A stretch of 53,699 nucleotides of DNA. Origin: Chloroflexota bacterium. GTDB lineage: Bacteria; Chloroflexota; Dormibacteria; CF-121. The position numbers and the translations under genes were made by a program. Below are positions 16,416 to 23,625 of the stretch, one piece after another. Where the stretch lies: the NCBI GenBank assembly GCA_005881175.1, contig VBEN01000008.1, forward strand, positions 1 to 53,699, written 5' to 3'. The notes below the pieces were generated by a model. The model had not been told where the DNA came from. It ran no database searches and saw only the letters and a program-made list of their open reading frames with translations. The first letter of the stretch is position 1. Each line of letters opens with the position of its first letter.

Positions 16416-16631
16416 CTACGCTGGCCGCGCCTGGTCGAGGAAACGGAGCAGCTCCGGCTCCTCCATATCCTGCGCCGGGAGCACCGGCGTGTACTTGAGG
16501 CGTGTCGCCAGCTTCATCGCCAGCTCCACTTTGAAATCGACCGGCGTGAAGCCCTTGTCGGTGAAGATTCCGAGGCTTCGGTCGCGTATGACCAGAGCGG
16601 CGCCCTGCTTGCGCGCCAGCACCGTCATCAC
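16416..16631 (-). CDS. small hypothetical protein, 71 aa
   Basis: The GTG start overlaps the receiver gene stop by 4 bases, so the two are translationally coupled. The product is soluble, with LVIRDRSLGIFTDKGFTPVDFKVELAMKLATRLKYTP at its centre. I do not recognise the family. The conserved-looking overlap and good codon usage support it as a real gene, perhaps a partner of the receiver. Confidence 0.6.
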   Translation of the reverse strand: MMTVLARKQGAALVIRDRSLGIFTDKGFTPVDFKVELAMKLATRLKYTPVLPAQDMEEPELLRFLDQARPA

Positions 16632-16996
16632 GGCCGTCCCGCCGTTGGCGCGGGCGCGAGCTGCGCGACGAGCCGCGCAAGCTGCGTCGGCTTGAAGGGT
16701 TTTTCAACGGTCGCCAGCGCTCCCGCCGACAGCGCACGATTCGGGGTAACAACATCGCGAAACTCGGTCATCATCACCACCGGCGGATTGGGGGAAAGCG
16801 CTCTCAGCAGGTCAAAGGGGTCACCATCCGGAAGGCTCGAATCCAGCAGCACAAGGTCAGGCTGCGTCGTCCTGGCGGCATCGAGCACCGCCGACGCGCT
16901 CGATTCCCAGCGCACCTGGTGTCCTTCGCGCTCCAGCTTGAAGACGATGATCGACGCGATATTGGGCTCGTCCTCGACGAGCAGGACGCGTGCCAT
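16628..16996 (-). CDS. single-domain response regulator (receiver only), 122 aa
   Basis: A complete CheY-like receiver: the acidic pair in LLVEDEP (residues ~8-9), the phospho-acceptor Asp in LVLLDSSLPDG (~53), Thr in MMTEF (~77) and Lys in VEKPFKP (~99). No output domain, so it acts through protein partners; the coupled 71-aa protein and the TPR protein are candidates. No histidine kinase is nearby. Its promoter region is shared with the divergent hydrolase gene at 17019. Confidence 0.9.
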   Translation of the reverse strand: MARVLLVEDEPNIASIIVFKLEREGHQVRWESSASAVLDAARTTQPDLVLLDSSLPDGDPFDLLRALSPNPPVVMMTEFRDVVTPNRALSAGALATVEKPFKPTQLARLVAQLAPAPTAGRP

Positions 16997-17006
16997 GACG
17001 CGGCAC

Positions 17007-17012
17007 TAATGT
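17007..17012 (+). promoter_or_regulatory. -10 element (TAATGT), probably leaderless start
   Basis: TAATGT is followed after 6 bases by the GTG at 17019 with no ribosome-binding site, the same layout as at 2735 and 13786. Confidence 0.4.
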
Positions 17013-17018
17013 TAACGG

Positions 17019-17555
17019 GTGCCGTCGCCATCATCCAGCGCCCATACCATTTATCTGGCACACGGCGCATCGGGTGATGCCTCCAGCATGCGACCCTACG
17101 TTCGGGCGTTGGCCGTGCGCAAGCTGCCGGCCGCCGCCATCGATCTGCCGCGCTCGGGCCGCTCGGTGGTCAAAGCCGAGAAGGCGGTGCCCACGTTCAT
17201 CGAAAAGGTGCCTGCGGGGTCGATTGCCGGTGGCCATTCTTACGGCGGCCGCGTCGCCAGCATGGCCGCCACCGAGGTGCGTTATGCGGCGTTACTGCTC
17301 CTCAGCTATCCGCTCCACCGGCCCGGGCACCCGGAGGACCTGCGCACCGAACACTGGCCCCAGATCGCCTGTCCGGTACTCCTGCTTTCGGGAGAATCGG
17401 ATCCATTTGCCAGAGTGGAGCTGCTGCGGGCATCGGTCCGGTTGTTGCCGAAGGCCGAGCTCGTGACATTTGCCGGCGTGGGCCATGGTCTCCTGCCGGT
17501 GCTGGACGACGCGATGGACCGCGTCGCCGCGTTTGTTCGCAGGCATCGACTCTAA
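17019..17555 (+). CDS. alpha/beta hydrolase (KANL3/Tex30, dienelactone hydrolase-like)
   Basis: A compact 178-aa alpha/beta hydrolase. HGASGDASSM near residue 15 forms the oxyanion region, GGHSYGG (~71-77) the nucleophile elbow with Ser, LLSGESDPF (~121-129) the acid loop and GVGHGL (~150) the catalytic His. The short lid-less fold matches the KANL3/Tex30 group. The substrate is unknown. No signal peptide. It is divergent from the receiver gene and convergent with the transglycosylase gene. Confidence 0.83.
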   Translation: MPSPSSSAHTIYLAHGASGDASSMRPYVRALAVRKLPAAAIDLPRSGRSVVKAEKAVPTFIEKVPAGSIAGGHSYGGRVASMAATEVRYAALLLLSYPLHRPGHPEDLRTEHWPQIACPVLLLSGESDPFARVELLRASVRLLPKAELVTFAGVGHGLLPVLDDAMDRVAAFVRRHRL

Positions 17556-17641
17556 TAGGCTTGGAGAATGCCGCTATCGACGACGCGCTGGCCCGGACGT
17601 TCCGGTTCGTCGCGCGGGTCCTCACGTCACCCGCTGATCGC

Positions 17642-18520
17642 TTAGCCGGTGAAGCCTTCAGGCAGCAGGACCTCGCCCTTGGTCGTCTGGACGTAGACCT
17701 GCCAGTTGTAGTAGCCGAGAAAGGCATGCGAGTCATCGAACATCTGCTTGGCGTATAGCTGGACCGCTCGGACATATAGCCAGCTCGGGTTGTAGGCGTA
17801 GATGGCGCCGGTCATGTTTTGGGGGGCGCCGTGGACGTGCAGGTAGCGACCGGCAGCGAGGATGGCATCCCGCGGATTGTTGACGTCGCCCCGACCGTAG
17901 CTCGCCCACGTCGCCGGCATGAACTGCATCGGTCCCTGGGCCCCGGCGGAGCTGAGACCCTGGATCCGGCCCATATTGGTCTCGATCAGGTTGATAGCGG
18001 CGAGATACTGCCACTGGACACCCGAGCTTTGCTGGGATTCACGGTAGTAGCTGAGTAGCACATCCGACGTCGGCGGGTCGATGATCCGCCAGTGCGGCAG
18101 CGTCGTGCGTGCCCCGTTCAAATCATCGATTTGCTGGGCAGCCGACAGGTTGTCCTGAACGACCGCCCGCAGGGGTGCGGGGATGCTGCCGAGGACTGCG
18201 CCGACCCAGTCCCGATGCGCGGCAAGCAGGTGATAGGCCTGCTGCTGTCGCTGGCCGAGAACCACGTACTCCTCGGTTGCGGTGTCAGGAATGCGGATCG
18301 CCTGCTCCACCCCGGCGAGTTCGATCGCCAGCGACGCCGCATCAACGATGTTCGCTGGTGAGGCGGGTGTCGCCGTCGGCGAGGAAACGGGCTCGCTAGG
18401 AGTGGCCGCAGGCGAGGCGGCATGCGACGAGGGGATCGGCTTTAGGCTCTGAGACGCCGCCCCGCACCCGCTCAGGCTGAGAGCCACGACGGTGGCGATG
18501 ACTCGAAAGACAGGGCGCAT
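17642..18520 (-). CDS. lytic murein transglycosylase, lipoprotein (SLT/MltB-like)
   Basis: 292 aa with a lipoprotein signal peptide ending in the lipobox LSGC near residue 19, then a Ser/Pro/Thr-rich linker. The C-terminal ~140 residues form an SLT domain: the catalytic Glu in NLIETNMGRI, GAQGPMQFMPATW, the DAILAAGRYL helix and YNPSWLYVRAV. It would cleave peptidoglycan glycan strands to 1,6-anhydro products outside the membrane. It is followed downstream by no partner gene. It belongs with the other wall genes of the window (PBP1A, GH18, DUF3048). Confidence 0.9.
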   Translation of the reverse strand: MRPVFRVIATVVALSLSGCGAASQSLKPIPSSHAASPAATPSEPVSSPTATPASPANIVDAASLAIELAGVEQAIRIPDTATEEYVVLGQRQQQAYHLLAAHRDWVGAVLGSIPAPLRAVVQDNLSAAQQIDDLNGARTTLPHWRIIDPPTSDVLLSYYRESQQSSGVQWQYLAAINLIETNMGRIQGLSSAGAQGPMQFMPATWASYGRGDVNNPRDAILAAGRYLHVHGAPQNMTGAIYAYNPSWLYVRAVQLYAKQMFDDSHAFLGYYNWQVYVQTTKGEVLLPEGFTG

Positions 18521-18539
18521 TTCGCGCTGGGAAGTCTAG

Positions 18540-18986
18540 ATGTCGGCGACCGCTGAATCAATGCCCGGGGTACTAACGTTTCTGTTCAGCGCCCGGCACG
18601 ATCCTGGCAGAAGGTCGGCGCCGGCCCGACGTTGCACCCGAGTGAGTTACCCCTGGACTCGGGTGCCAAAGGGTCTCCCACCGCTGGACCTCGTGCAGGT
18701 ACGCCTTCTTCCGCTGGCCGACTTCTTTATGGGCCTGATGTGGTCGCGGCCCGGTGGCCTGTCGCTGCGCACCACGTGGGTTACGCCGGCAACATTGTGG
18801 TTGTCGACAGCCGTTGTGCTTCTGGTCGGGCTTCCCGGAGTGGCCGCGATCGCCTACGGTATCGCGACAGGCCAGGTTCTCATGCTCTTCGCGGGACTGG
18901 TCGCCGCCGCCCTTGGCACTGGCGCCGGCGCGGTTGCGACCTACGGCATCCGGCAACGCCGCCTCGCCCCTGCCGCTCGGCGCTGA
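18540..18986 (+). CDS. small membrane protein, uncertain start
   Basis: The second half has two hydrophobic segments (about residues 80-103 and 105-130) followed by an Arg-rich tail. The first ~60 residues are Arg/Pro-rich and may not be translated; an ATG near 18728 inside DFFMGLMWS could be the real start. It is divergent from the transglycosylase gene. No family recognised. Confidence 0.42.
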   Translation: MSATAESMPGVLTFLFSARHDPGRRSAPARRCTRVSYPWTRVPKGLPPLDLVQVRLLPLADFFMGLMWSRPGGLSLRTTWVTPATLWLSTAVVLLVGLPGVAAIAYGIATGQVLMLFAGLVAAALGTGAGAVATYGIRQRRLAPAARR

Positions 18987-19005
18987 AGCCTACTGCGCCG
19001 GGCGT

Positions 19006-19428
19006 CTATCTCACGAGCGCCGGCGCTGCTTGATAGGTCGGTGGCAAAGGCGTGCCCACCTGGGCTGAATCGACCTCGACGATGTCAGGCTTTAGCGGGC
19101 CGAGCACACCCAGGACCTCGTCTTGTTCGGTCTTGCCGACTTTGAACTGGTTCAAGGTCGCTACGAGATCCGTGACGAGGGCGTCGAACTCGCCCGTCGT
19201 GACACCCATCCCCGCGTGGGCCTCCTTCATGCCCCGCCCGGTATAGGTGCACGGTCCTCCAGCAGCTTCGCAGACCTGATCGATCAGCATCTTCGTCAGC
19301 CGGCCCAGGTCCGTTCTGGCGAACTTCTGATTGATCCGATCATCACGGGCGACGCGATCTCTGAAATCCTTGACCACCGCGGTAATCGAATCGATCCCAC
19401 CGAGACGCTCGTACAGCGAATTGTCCAT
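19006..19428 (-). CDS. group I truncated haemoglobin
   Basis: 140 aa. The N-terminal SLYERLGGIDSI motif, the FxxRVxxDxxxNxxF pattern (about residues 22-36), TYTGRGMKEAHAGM containing the proximal His (~72) and the following helix are typical of truncated 2-on-2 globins. They bind O2 or NO through haem. A C-terminal extension of ~20 residues, rich in Pro/Ala, is unusual but short. A strong GGAGG site precedes the ATG. It probably protects against nitric oxide or oxygen stress, as its family commonly does. Confidence 0.92.
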   Translation of the reverse strand: MDNSLYERLGGIDSITAVVKDFRDRVARDDRINQKFARTDLGRLTKMLIDQVCEAAGGPCTYTGRGMKEAHAGMGVTTGEFDALVTDLVATLNQFKVGKTEQDEVLGVLGPLKPDIVEVDSAQVGTPLPPTYQAAPALVR

Positions 19429-19603
19429 GCTCCCACTCCTCCCGATTGACAGCCTCTTGCGGCCGGCACCGCGCCAGCCCCCGATATGCCGACTATTGGG
19501 CGTCAGGCTCGCGATGTCAATAGCCCGGCGTTCGAGGTGCTAACTTTTAGGGGACCCAATTGCGGTTCGCACTGCGTTCGAGACGGCGGTAAGGAGGGAG
19601 TTC

Positions 19604-21397
19604 ATGAGAAAACCTACGCTTGCGTTGCTGGCGTCGATGGCCGTCGTGCTGATATCTACGACCGGCGCTTTTGCTCAGACATCAAGCCGTGTCAGCGTCG
19701 GCAGCCCGGCGGGCAATACTCCGCAGAACCATCAGAACGAGCCGGCGGTTGCCCTGGATGCGAACTCGCCGAATGTCCTCGTGGCAGGGTCGAATGACTT
19801 TGTCGACGAGCAGGCCTGCCCTCAGCCACTCGCCGTAAACCGTGGGACATGTTTGGACCGAGCCACCGGGGTCGGTGTATCCGGTGTTTATTTCTCGTTC
19901 GACTCGGGTCACAACTGGACGCAACCCACCTACACGGGTTGGACCACCGCCGACTGCGATCCGCTGACCCCCTGTAAAGGTCACCCCGGTGCCATCCACA
20001 CCTTGCCCTGGTACTACGAGAACCAGCTCGTCTCTTTTGGCGATCCGGCCGTGGCCGTCGGGCCCGTTCCTGGCAGCGACGGGACGTTCTCGTGGGGCAA
20101 TGGAGAGCGCGTCTACTACGCGAACCTGACGACCGCCTTCAGCACCCAGGTCGAGTTCTCCTTCCCCAACCCTGTCTTCAACGGATTCGTTGGTATCGCC
20201 GCCTCTCGCCTGGACAACCCCACGCCGGCGACCATCCTCGCCAAGAGCAGCTGGCAGCCGCCGGTGATCGTGACGAGTGCGCAGGGACAGACGTCCTTCT
20301 ATGACAAGGAGCAGATCTGGGCTGACAACGCCGCCTCGAGCCCGTTCTTTGGGCATACCTACATCTGCGCCAACGATTTCCGAAGCAATGGCAGTCACAA
20401 GAACGGCAACTCCCCGGTGCCGATGCAAGTCCTCTCGTCGGCGGACGGCGGGAGTAGTTGGACGAAGCGGATGGTCACCTCGGCGACGACCAACGGCCGC
20501 GGACCCAATGATTTCGGCTACAGCGGATGCACGATCAGGACCGACAACGCTGGGGTCGTCTACCTTTTCGCGGAGCGGTTCGCGAACCCGGCGCTAACGG
20601 GACTTCCGACGCACAGCGTGCAAGTGATGTTCAAGTCGTTCGACGCCGGTCTGCACTGGACCGCGCCCACCGTGATCGCCAACGTGACCGACCCCTGCTA
20701 CTTCATCGATCCGGTCGAGGGCCGCTGCGTGATGGACGGTTACGCCGGTGCGCGAACCGATCTTGCCGCCTCACCGAGTGTGTCGATTGCCAACGGCGCT
20801 CCAACCGGAGCCGGAGCCACCAACGAGATCGTCGACGCCTGGGCCGATGCTCCGGTGCTGAATGGCGAAGTCGCTGACTTCATCTATTCGACGAACGGAG
20901 GGGCATCCTGGAGCACCCCGACCGCCGTTTCACGGGCAGGTGATCGGCCCCTGTACGCGGCGCCGGCCATCGCGCCCGATGGTTCGCGCGCGTACGTGAT
21001 CTATGAAGCGGATATGGCGCCGTGGGCTGGCGCCGACTTCCACACGCCGCGACCGTACCATGGCGTGTTTGTCAGTTCGGCTCTCGGATCAAATGGGGCT
21101 CCGACTGGATGGACGACCGTGTTCAATGAGCTGCCGGGCGACCTCCTCGCGACCTACCCGGGCCACGATCTGTATCAGGAGCGTGTGGGCGATTACGTCT
21201 ACGCGGCCGCGTCCGACAGCTACGGGGTCGGCGTCTGGGCCTCTGCGGCGAATGCCGCTGTATGCTCGGCGATCCAGGATTACCGCGAGCGCTCCTTCGC
21301 CGCGGGACACCGAGTTCTCCCTGGAGCACCATGGCCGCTGGCAGAGTGCCCGCCGAACTTCGGCAACACCGACATCCAGTCTGTTTCGACAGGCTAG
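19604..21397 (+). CDS. exported BNR/Asp-box repeat protein, sialidase-like propeller
   Basis: 597 aa with a clear signal peptide ending AFAQ (residue 25) and a strong ribosome-binding site. Asp-box-like motifs occur at about residues 99 (SFDSGHNW), 279 (SADGGSSW), 344 (SFDAGLHW) and 428 (STNGGASW), indicating a six-bladed beta-propeller. The arginine triad and nucleophilic Tyr of true sialidases cannot be confirmed by eye, so exo-sialidase activity should not be assumed. It is monocistronic and ends in a hairpin facing the DsrE gene. Confidence 0.82.
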   Translation: MRKPTLALLASMAVVLISTTGAFAQTSSRVSVGSPAGNTPQNHQNEPAVALDANSPNVLVAGSNDFVDEQACPQPLAVNRGTCLDRATGVGVSGVYFSFDSGHNWTQPTYTGWTTADCDPLTPCKGHPGAIHTLPWYYENQLVSFGDPAVAVGPVPGSDGTFSWGNGERVYYANLTTAFSTQVEFSFPNPVFNGFVGIAASRLDNPTPATILAKSSWQPPVIVTSAQGQTSFYDKEQIWADNAASSPFFGHTYICANDFRSNGSHKNGNSPVPMQVLSSADGGSSWTKRMVTSATTNGRGPNDFGYSGCTIRTDNAGVVYLFAERFANPALTGLPTHSVQVMFKSFDAGLHWTAPTVIANVTDPCYFIDPVEGRCVMDGYAGARTDLAASPSVSIANGAPTGAGATNEIVDAWADAPVLNGEVADFIYSTNGGASWSTPTAVSRAGDRPLYAAPAIAPDGSRAYVIYEADMAPWAGADFHTPRPYHGVFVSSALGSNGAPTGWTTVFNELPGDLLATYPGHDLYQERVGDYVYAAASDSYGVGVWASAANAAVCSAIQDYRERSFAAGHRVLPGAPWPLAECPPNFGNTDIQSVSTG

Positions 21398-21412
21398 GTT
21401 CGTTCGACACGT

Positions 21413-21443
21413 TGGGAAAGGGCGTTCGGCTCGCCCTTTCCCA
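21413..21443. terminator. strong hairpin between convergent genes
   Basis: A perfect 12-bp stem, TGGGAAAGGGCG with its complement, closes a TTCGGCT loop. It lies between the convergent propeller and DsrE genes. Neither strand has a T-run after the stem, so it is a hairpin barrier rather than a textbook intrinsic terminator. Confidence 0.55.
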
Positions 21444-21478
21444 CCCAGCCGAGCTCAGCCGGTCAGGTCAGGCCTGGC

Positions 21479-21841
21479 CTAGAACGCGATGTTGCGTCCT
21501 TCCATGATGAGCCGCGCCCATCCTTTGGGGTCCAGCCAGGAACCGCCGACAGCATCGACCTCAGCTTGCGAGACCCCACGGGCCTCGGCGCAACCCTTTC
21601 AGACATGGATTCTGATCTTGTTGTCGCGTGCGAAATCCAGCACCTCCGTGAGTGGCGGCACGCCTTTGCCATGTACGGTACCGGCAACCCCGGTGCGGAT
21701 CAGGTCTGTCGAATCTCCGGCGAGAACCATCCGAACCTCGATGCCGGCCTGCTTGGCTCCGCGAGCAAGATGAAATGGGATGGTCGCCTTCGTCGGGTCG
21801 GTTGTTCCCCACGTTGTCGAGATCGTCAAGACCGCTTCCAT
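21479..21841 (-). CDS. DsrE-family protein with in-frame TGA, candidate selenoprotein (120 aa)
   Basis: The ATG at 21841 follows GGGAGG at 6 bases. The first 80 codons encode a DsrE/YchN-like sulfur-relay fold (TDPTKATIPFHLARGAKQAG; VHGKGVPPLTEVLDF) up to KIRIHV. The next codon is TGA (21599-21601). The frame then continues KGCAEARGVSQAEVD and ends at a TAG (21479-21481), which restores normal family length. In the family this is where CxxC-A-x-x-RG occurs; I recall CKTC in YchN. The TGA thus replaces the first redox Cys, giving UxxC. A hairpin suited to a bacterial SECIS follows. The alternative is a single-base nonsense mutation. No sel genes lie in this window. Confidence 0.72.
21566..21593 (-). 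promoter_or_regulatory. candidate bacterial SECIS hairpin
   Basis: Just after the TGA, TTGC pairs with GCAA (lower stem). After a 3-base bulge, GAGGCCC pairs with GGGTCTC (7 bp including one G-U) around a GTG triloop. The loop starts 19 bases after the TGA and its first base is G, fitting the bSECIS rules as I recall them. It lies within the coding region, as bacterial SECIS elements do. Confidence 0.6.
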
Positions 21842-21947
21842 GCTGCACCTCCCGGACGTCTTGACAGGTTCCCCATACTAACCCTGTTTGATCCGCGAAG
21901 AATCCCGCGTTTCATTGCTCGCGATGCTGCCGGGGGCCACCGGGCGC

Positions 21948-22676
21948 TCAAGCTTTACTAATCCGACGACTCGCCGGTTCCCAAACCGCTTGATCGTGGG
22001 CGAAAACGATTCGTGCGGGATCGAGTTTTTGGAGCCGCTCGACCCACGGCCGGTACGGCAACGCGGCATCGTCAACGGATTTCTCCTGTTGCGCCCGCCA
22101 GGCTAGCTGGTCGGTGGTGTAATCGAACGCTGAGTCGTGCGCCTGGCCGGCAAGGACAACCGTCCCGTCAGCGGCACGAACCGCGATTGCCTGGTGGCCG
22201 TCCGTGTGCCCCGGAGTTGGGATTACAAGAACGTCCGGCAGGATCTCCGTCTCGCCTTCCATTTCATGGTAGAGGGCACCGTTGAAGTCAACGAGGCTGG
22301 GCAGCGTGTAGTCTGTGTCGCTGCGAGCCTGCTGCAATTCGCACGACTGGACGAAGATCGGACGGCCGGCGAGGGCCGGGTTCCCGCCGCAGTGATCGAA
22401 GTGTAGGTGACAGTTCGCGACCCACCGGACGTCATCCAGGACAATCCCCGCCAGGAGCAGCGCGTCGGGTAGTGGCCGCCGGACCGGCCGATAATGCGTA
22501 TCGACGGCGGCATCCCCCTGCCCCAGGCCGGTATCGAAGAGCAGCAGACCGGTTGAGTGCTGGACCGCATAGCCAAGGACGCACTCGACGCGAGGCTTGC
22601 CGGTGCCGGTCTCACTCCCCGGCCGCACGAAGTAGCCGAAATCGATCCGCCGGATGCTCCCGACGATCGGGGTCAT
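21948..22676 (-). CDS. MBL-fold metallohydrolase (AHL lactonase-like family)
   Basis: 242 aa from the ATG at 22676; the open frame runs 45 residues further upstream, but those residues look non-conserved. NCHLHFDHCGG supplies the HxHxDH zinc motif (about residues 95-105), PTPGHTDGH the next His ligand and AGQAHDSAFDY the bridging Asp region. This combination resembles the N-acyl homoserine lactonase/metal-dependent hydrolase group. The actual substrate is unknown. It is followed by the DsrE gene on the same strand and lies next to tRNA-Glu. Confidence 0.88.
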   Translation of the reverse strand: MTPIVGSIRRIDFGYFVRPGSETGTGKPRVECVLGYAVQHSTGLLLFDTGLGQGDAAVDTHYRPVRRPLPDALLLAGIVLDDVRWVANCHLHFDHCGGNPALAGRPIFVQSCELQQARSDTDYTLPSLVDFNGALYHEMEGETEILPDVLVIPTPGHTDGHQAIAVRAADGTVVLAGQAHDSAFDYTTDQLAWRAQQEKSVDDAALPYRPWVERLQKLDPARIVFAHDQAVWEPASRRISKA

Positions 22677-22811
22677 CGGCCCACAGTAGCAGCAGCGACA
22701 GCCAGCGCCGGCCATCACGTAACTCTCCGGCTGGCTCCCGGCGCCCGTGGTCTGCGGATGGCTCTCAGGGCCTCGGGTTGGCTTTAGCTCCGGACTTCTC
22801 AAAGAGGTCAA

Positions 22812-22886
22812 TAGCCCGTAGCGGATTCGAACCGCTGATTTCTGCCTTGAGAGGGCAGCGTCCTGGACCAGCTAGACGAACGGGCC
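22812..22886 (-). tRNA. tRNA-Glu (anticodon CTC)
   Basis: A full cloverleaf of 75 bases: acceptor GGCCCGT/ACGGGCT with a G-U closing pair, D-arm starting GTCTAG, anticodon loop CCTCTCA with CTC, T-arm AGCGG TTCGAAT CCGCT and discriminator A. CCA is not encoded. Confidence 0.95.
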
Positions 22887-22949
22887 TTGGGGGCTCGGAG
22901 GCGACCCTTATTATAGGTAGGCGAAAATTCAGCACCGGAGGATGCGATC

Positions 22950-23192
22950 GTGATTTACGATCCGACCGGCGTCAATTACGTGATGAACACGCTCCAGGCC
23001 GCGAGTTACCTGGGCGTCCCCTCGGACCTGATCGATGACATGGTGAGCAAGCACCAGATTCCATTCACCAAGGTGGGCGAACGTGTGGTCTTTTCCAAGG
23101 CTGCCCTGGACTACTGGATCTACGCGAAGTCCATGGAGAACCTTCGAGACGATCTTCCGAACCTGGGCTTCCAGGGTCGCAAGGCCGGCTGA
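22950..23192 (+). CDS. excisionase-type helix-turn-helix protein, 80 aa
   Basis: A small MerR/HTH_17-like DNA-binding protein. LQAASYLGVPSDLIDDMV forms the helix-turn-helix (about residues 14-31), and KVGERVVFSKAALDYWI forms the wing and following helix. Excisionase-family HTH proteins of this kind often serve as simple transcription factors outside mobile elements. No integrase is nearby. The GTG start follows GGAGG at good spacing, downstream of a TATAGG-like element near 22913. It is followed after 3 bases by a DUF5808-like gene, so they are one unit. Confidence 0.83.
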   Translation: MIYDPTGVNYVMNTLQAASYLGVPSDLIDDMVSKHQIPFTKVGERVVFSKAALDYWIYAKSMENLRDDLPNLGFQGRKAG

Positions 23193-23195
23193 TCC

Positions 23196-23495
23196 GTGCG
23201 TCTCGGCCGTCTGCTCCGGGCCGCTGCTCTCTTTCTCGCGCTGGCTGCCGTCGCCCAAGAGCTAAGCAAGCCGGAGGGCCAGCGAAGCTGGCACGGTCGG
23301 GTTGCCGGCGTCCCGTATGACTTCCGCTTTCCGACCCTGAAGCGGTTCAAGGAAAGCTACTGGAATCCCGACGACGACCGCGTCTTTACCGACCGGGTGG
23401 TGGGCATCGGATGGGCGGTGAACTTCGCGCAGTTGCTGCCACGGTTGCAGGAGGGGTACCGCCGGCTCGCCGAGCGCACCGGCGCCTCGTCGTGA
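23196..23495 (+). CDS. DUF5808-like small membrane protein, 99 aa
   Basis: A hydrophobic N-terminus (residues ~8-22) is followed by a conserved-looking YWNPDDDRVFTDRVVGIGWAVNF segment, which matches my memory of DUF5808 (NPDDPR, GxGWTxNF). A GTG start sits 3 bases after the HTH gene. The function of the family is unknown. The membrane segment suggests it is anchored with the NPDD region exposed. Confidence 0.7.
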   Translation: MRLGRLLRAAALFLALAAVAQELSKPEGQRSWHGRVAGVPYDFRFPTLKRFKESYWNPDDDRVFTDRVVGIGWAVNFAQLLPRLQEGYRRLAERTGASS

Positions 23496-23625
23496 CGGTC
23501 CGGTAACGTCCGCTTCCGTCGAGTGACAGCCTTTCCGCCACTCAGCGTTCTATTAACGTGCCCGCGGCCAGCCATCGCCCCTGCTCAACGATCCGTGGCC
23601 GCATTTCCCTAGGCGGAACGGTCGG

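Noticed and set aside
17561..17758. Small plus-strand frame after the alpha/beta hydrolase
   Set aside because: Mostly antisense to the transglycosylase C-terminus; no start signal or family.
19604..21397. Calling the BNR protein a true sialidase
   Set aside because: Asp boxes show a propeller, but the arginine triad and nucleophilic Tyr could not be confirmed by reading.
21479..21841. Idea that TGA is generally reassigned to an amino acid in this organism
   Set aside because: TGA ends many well-supported genes here, such as patatin, EcfT and the RsrA-like gene, so only a local recoding or mutation fits.
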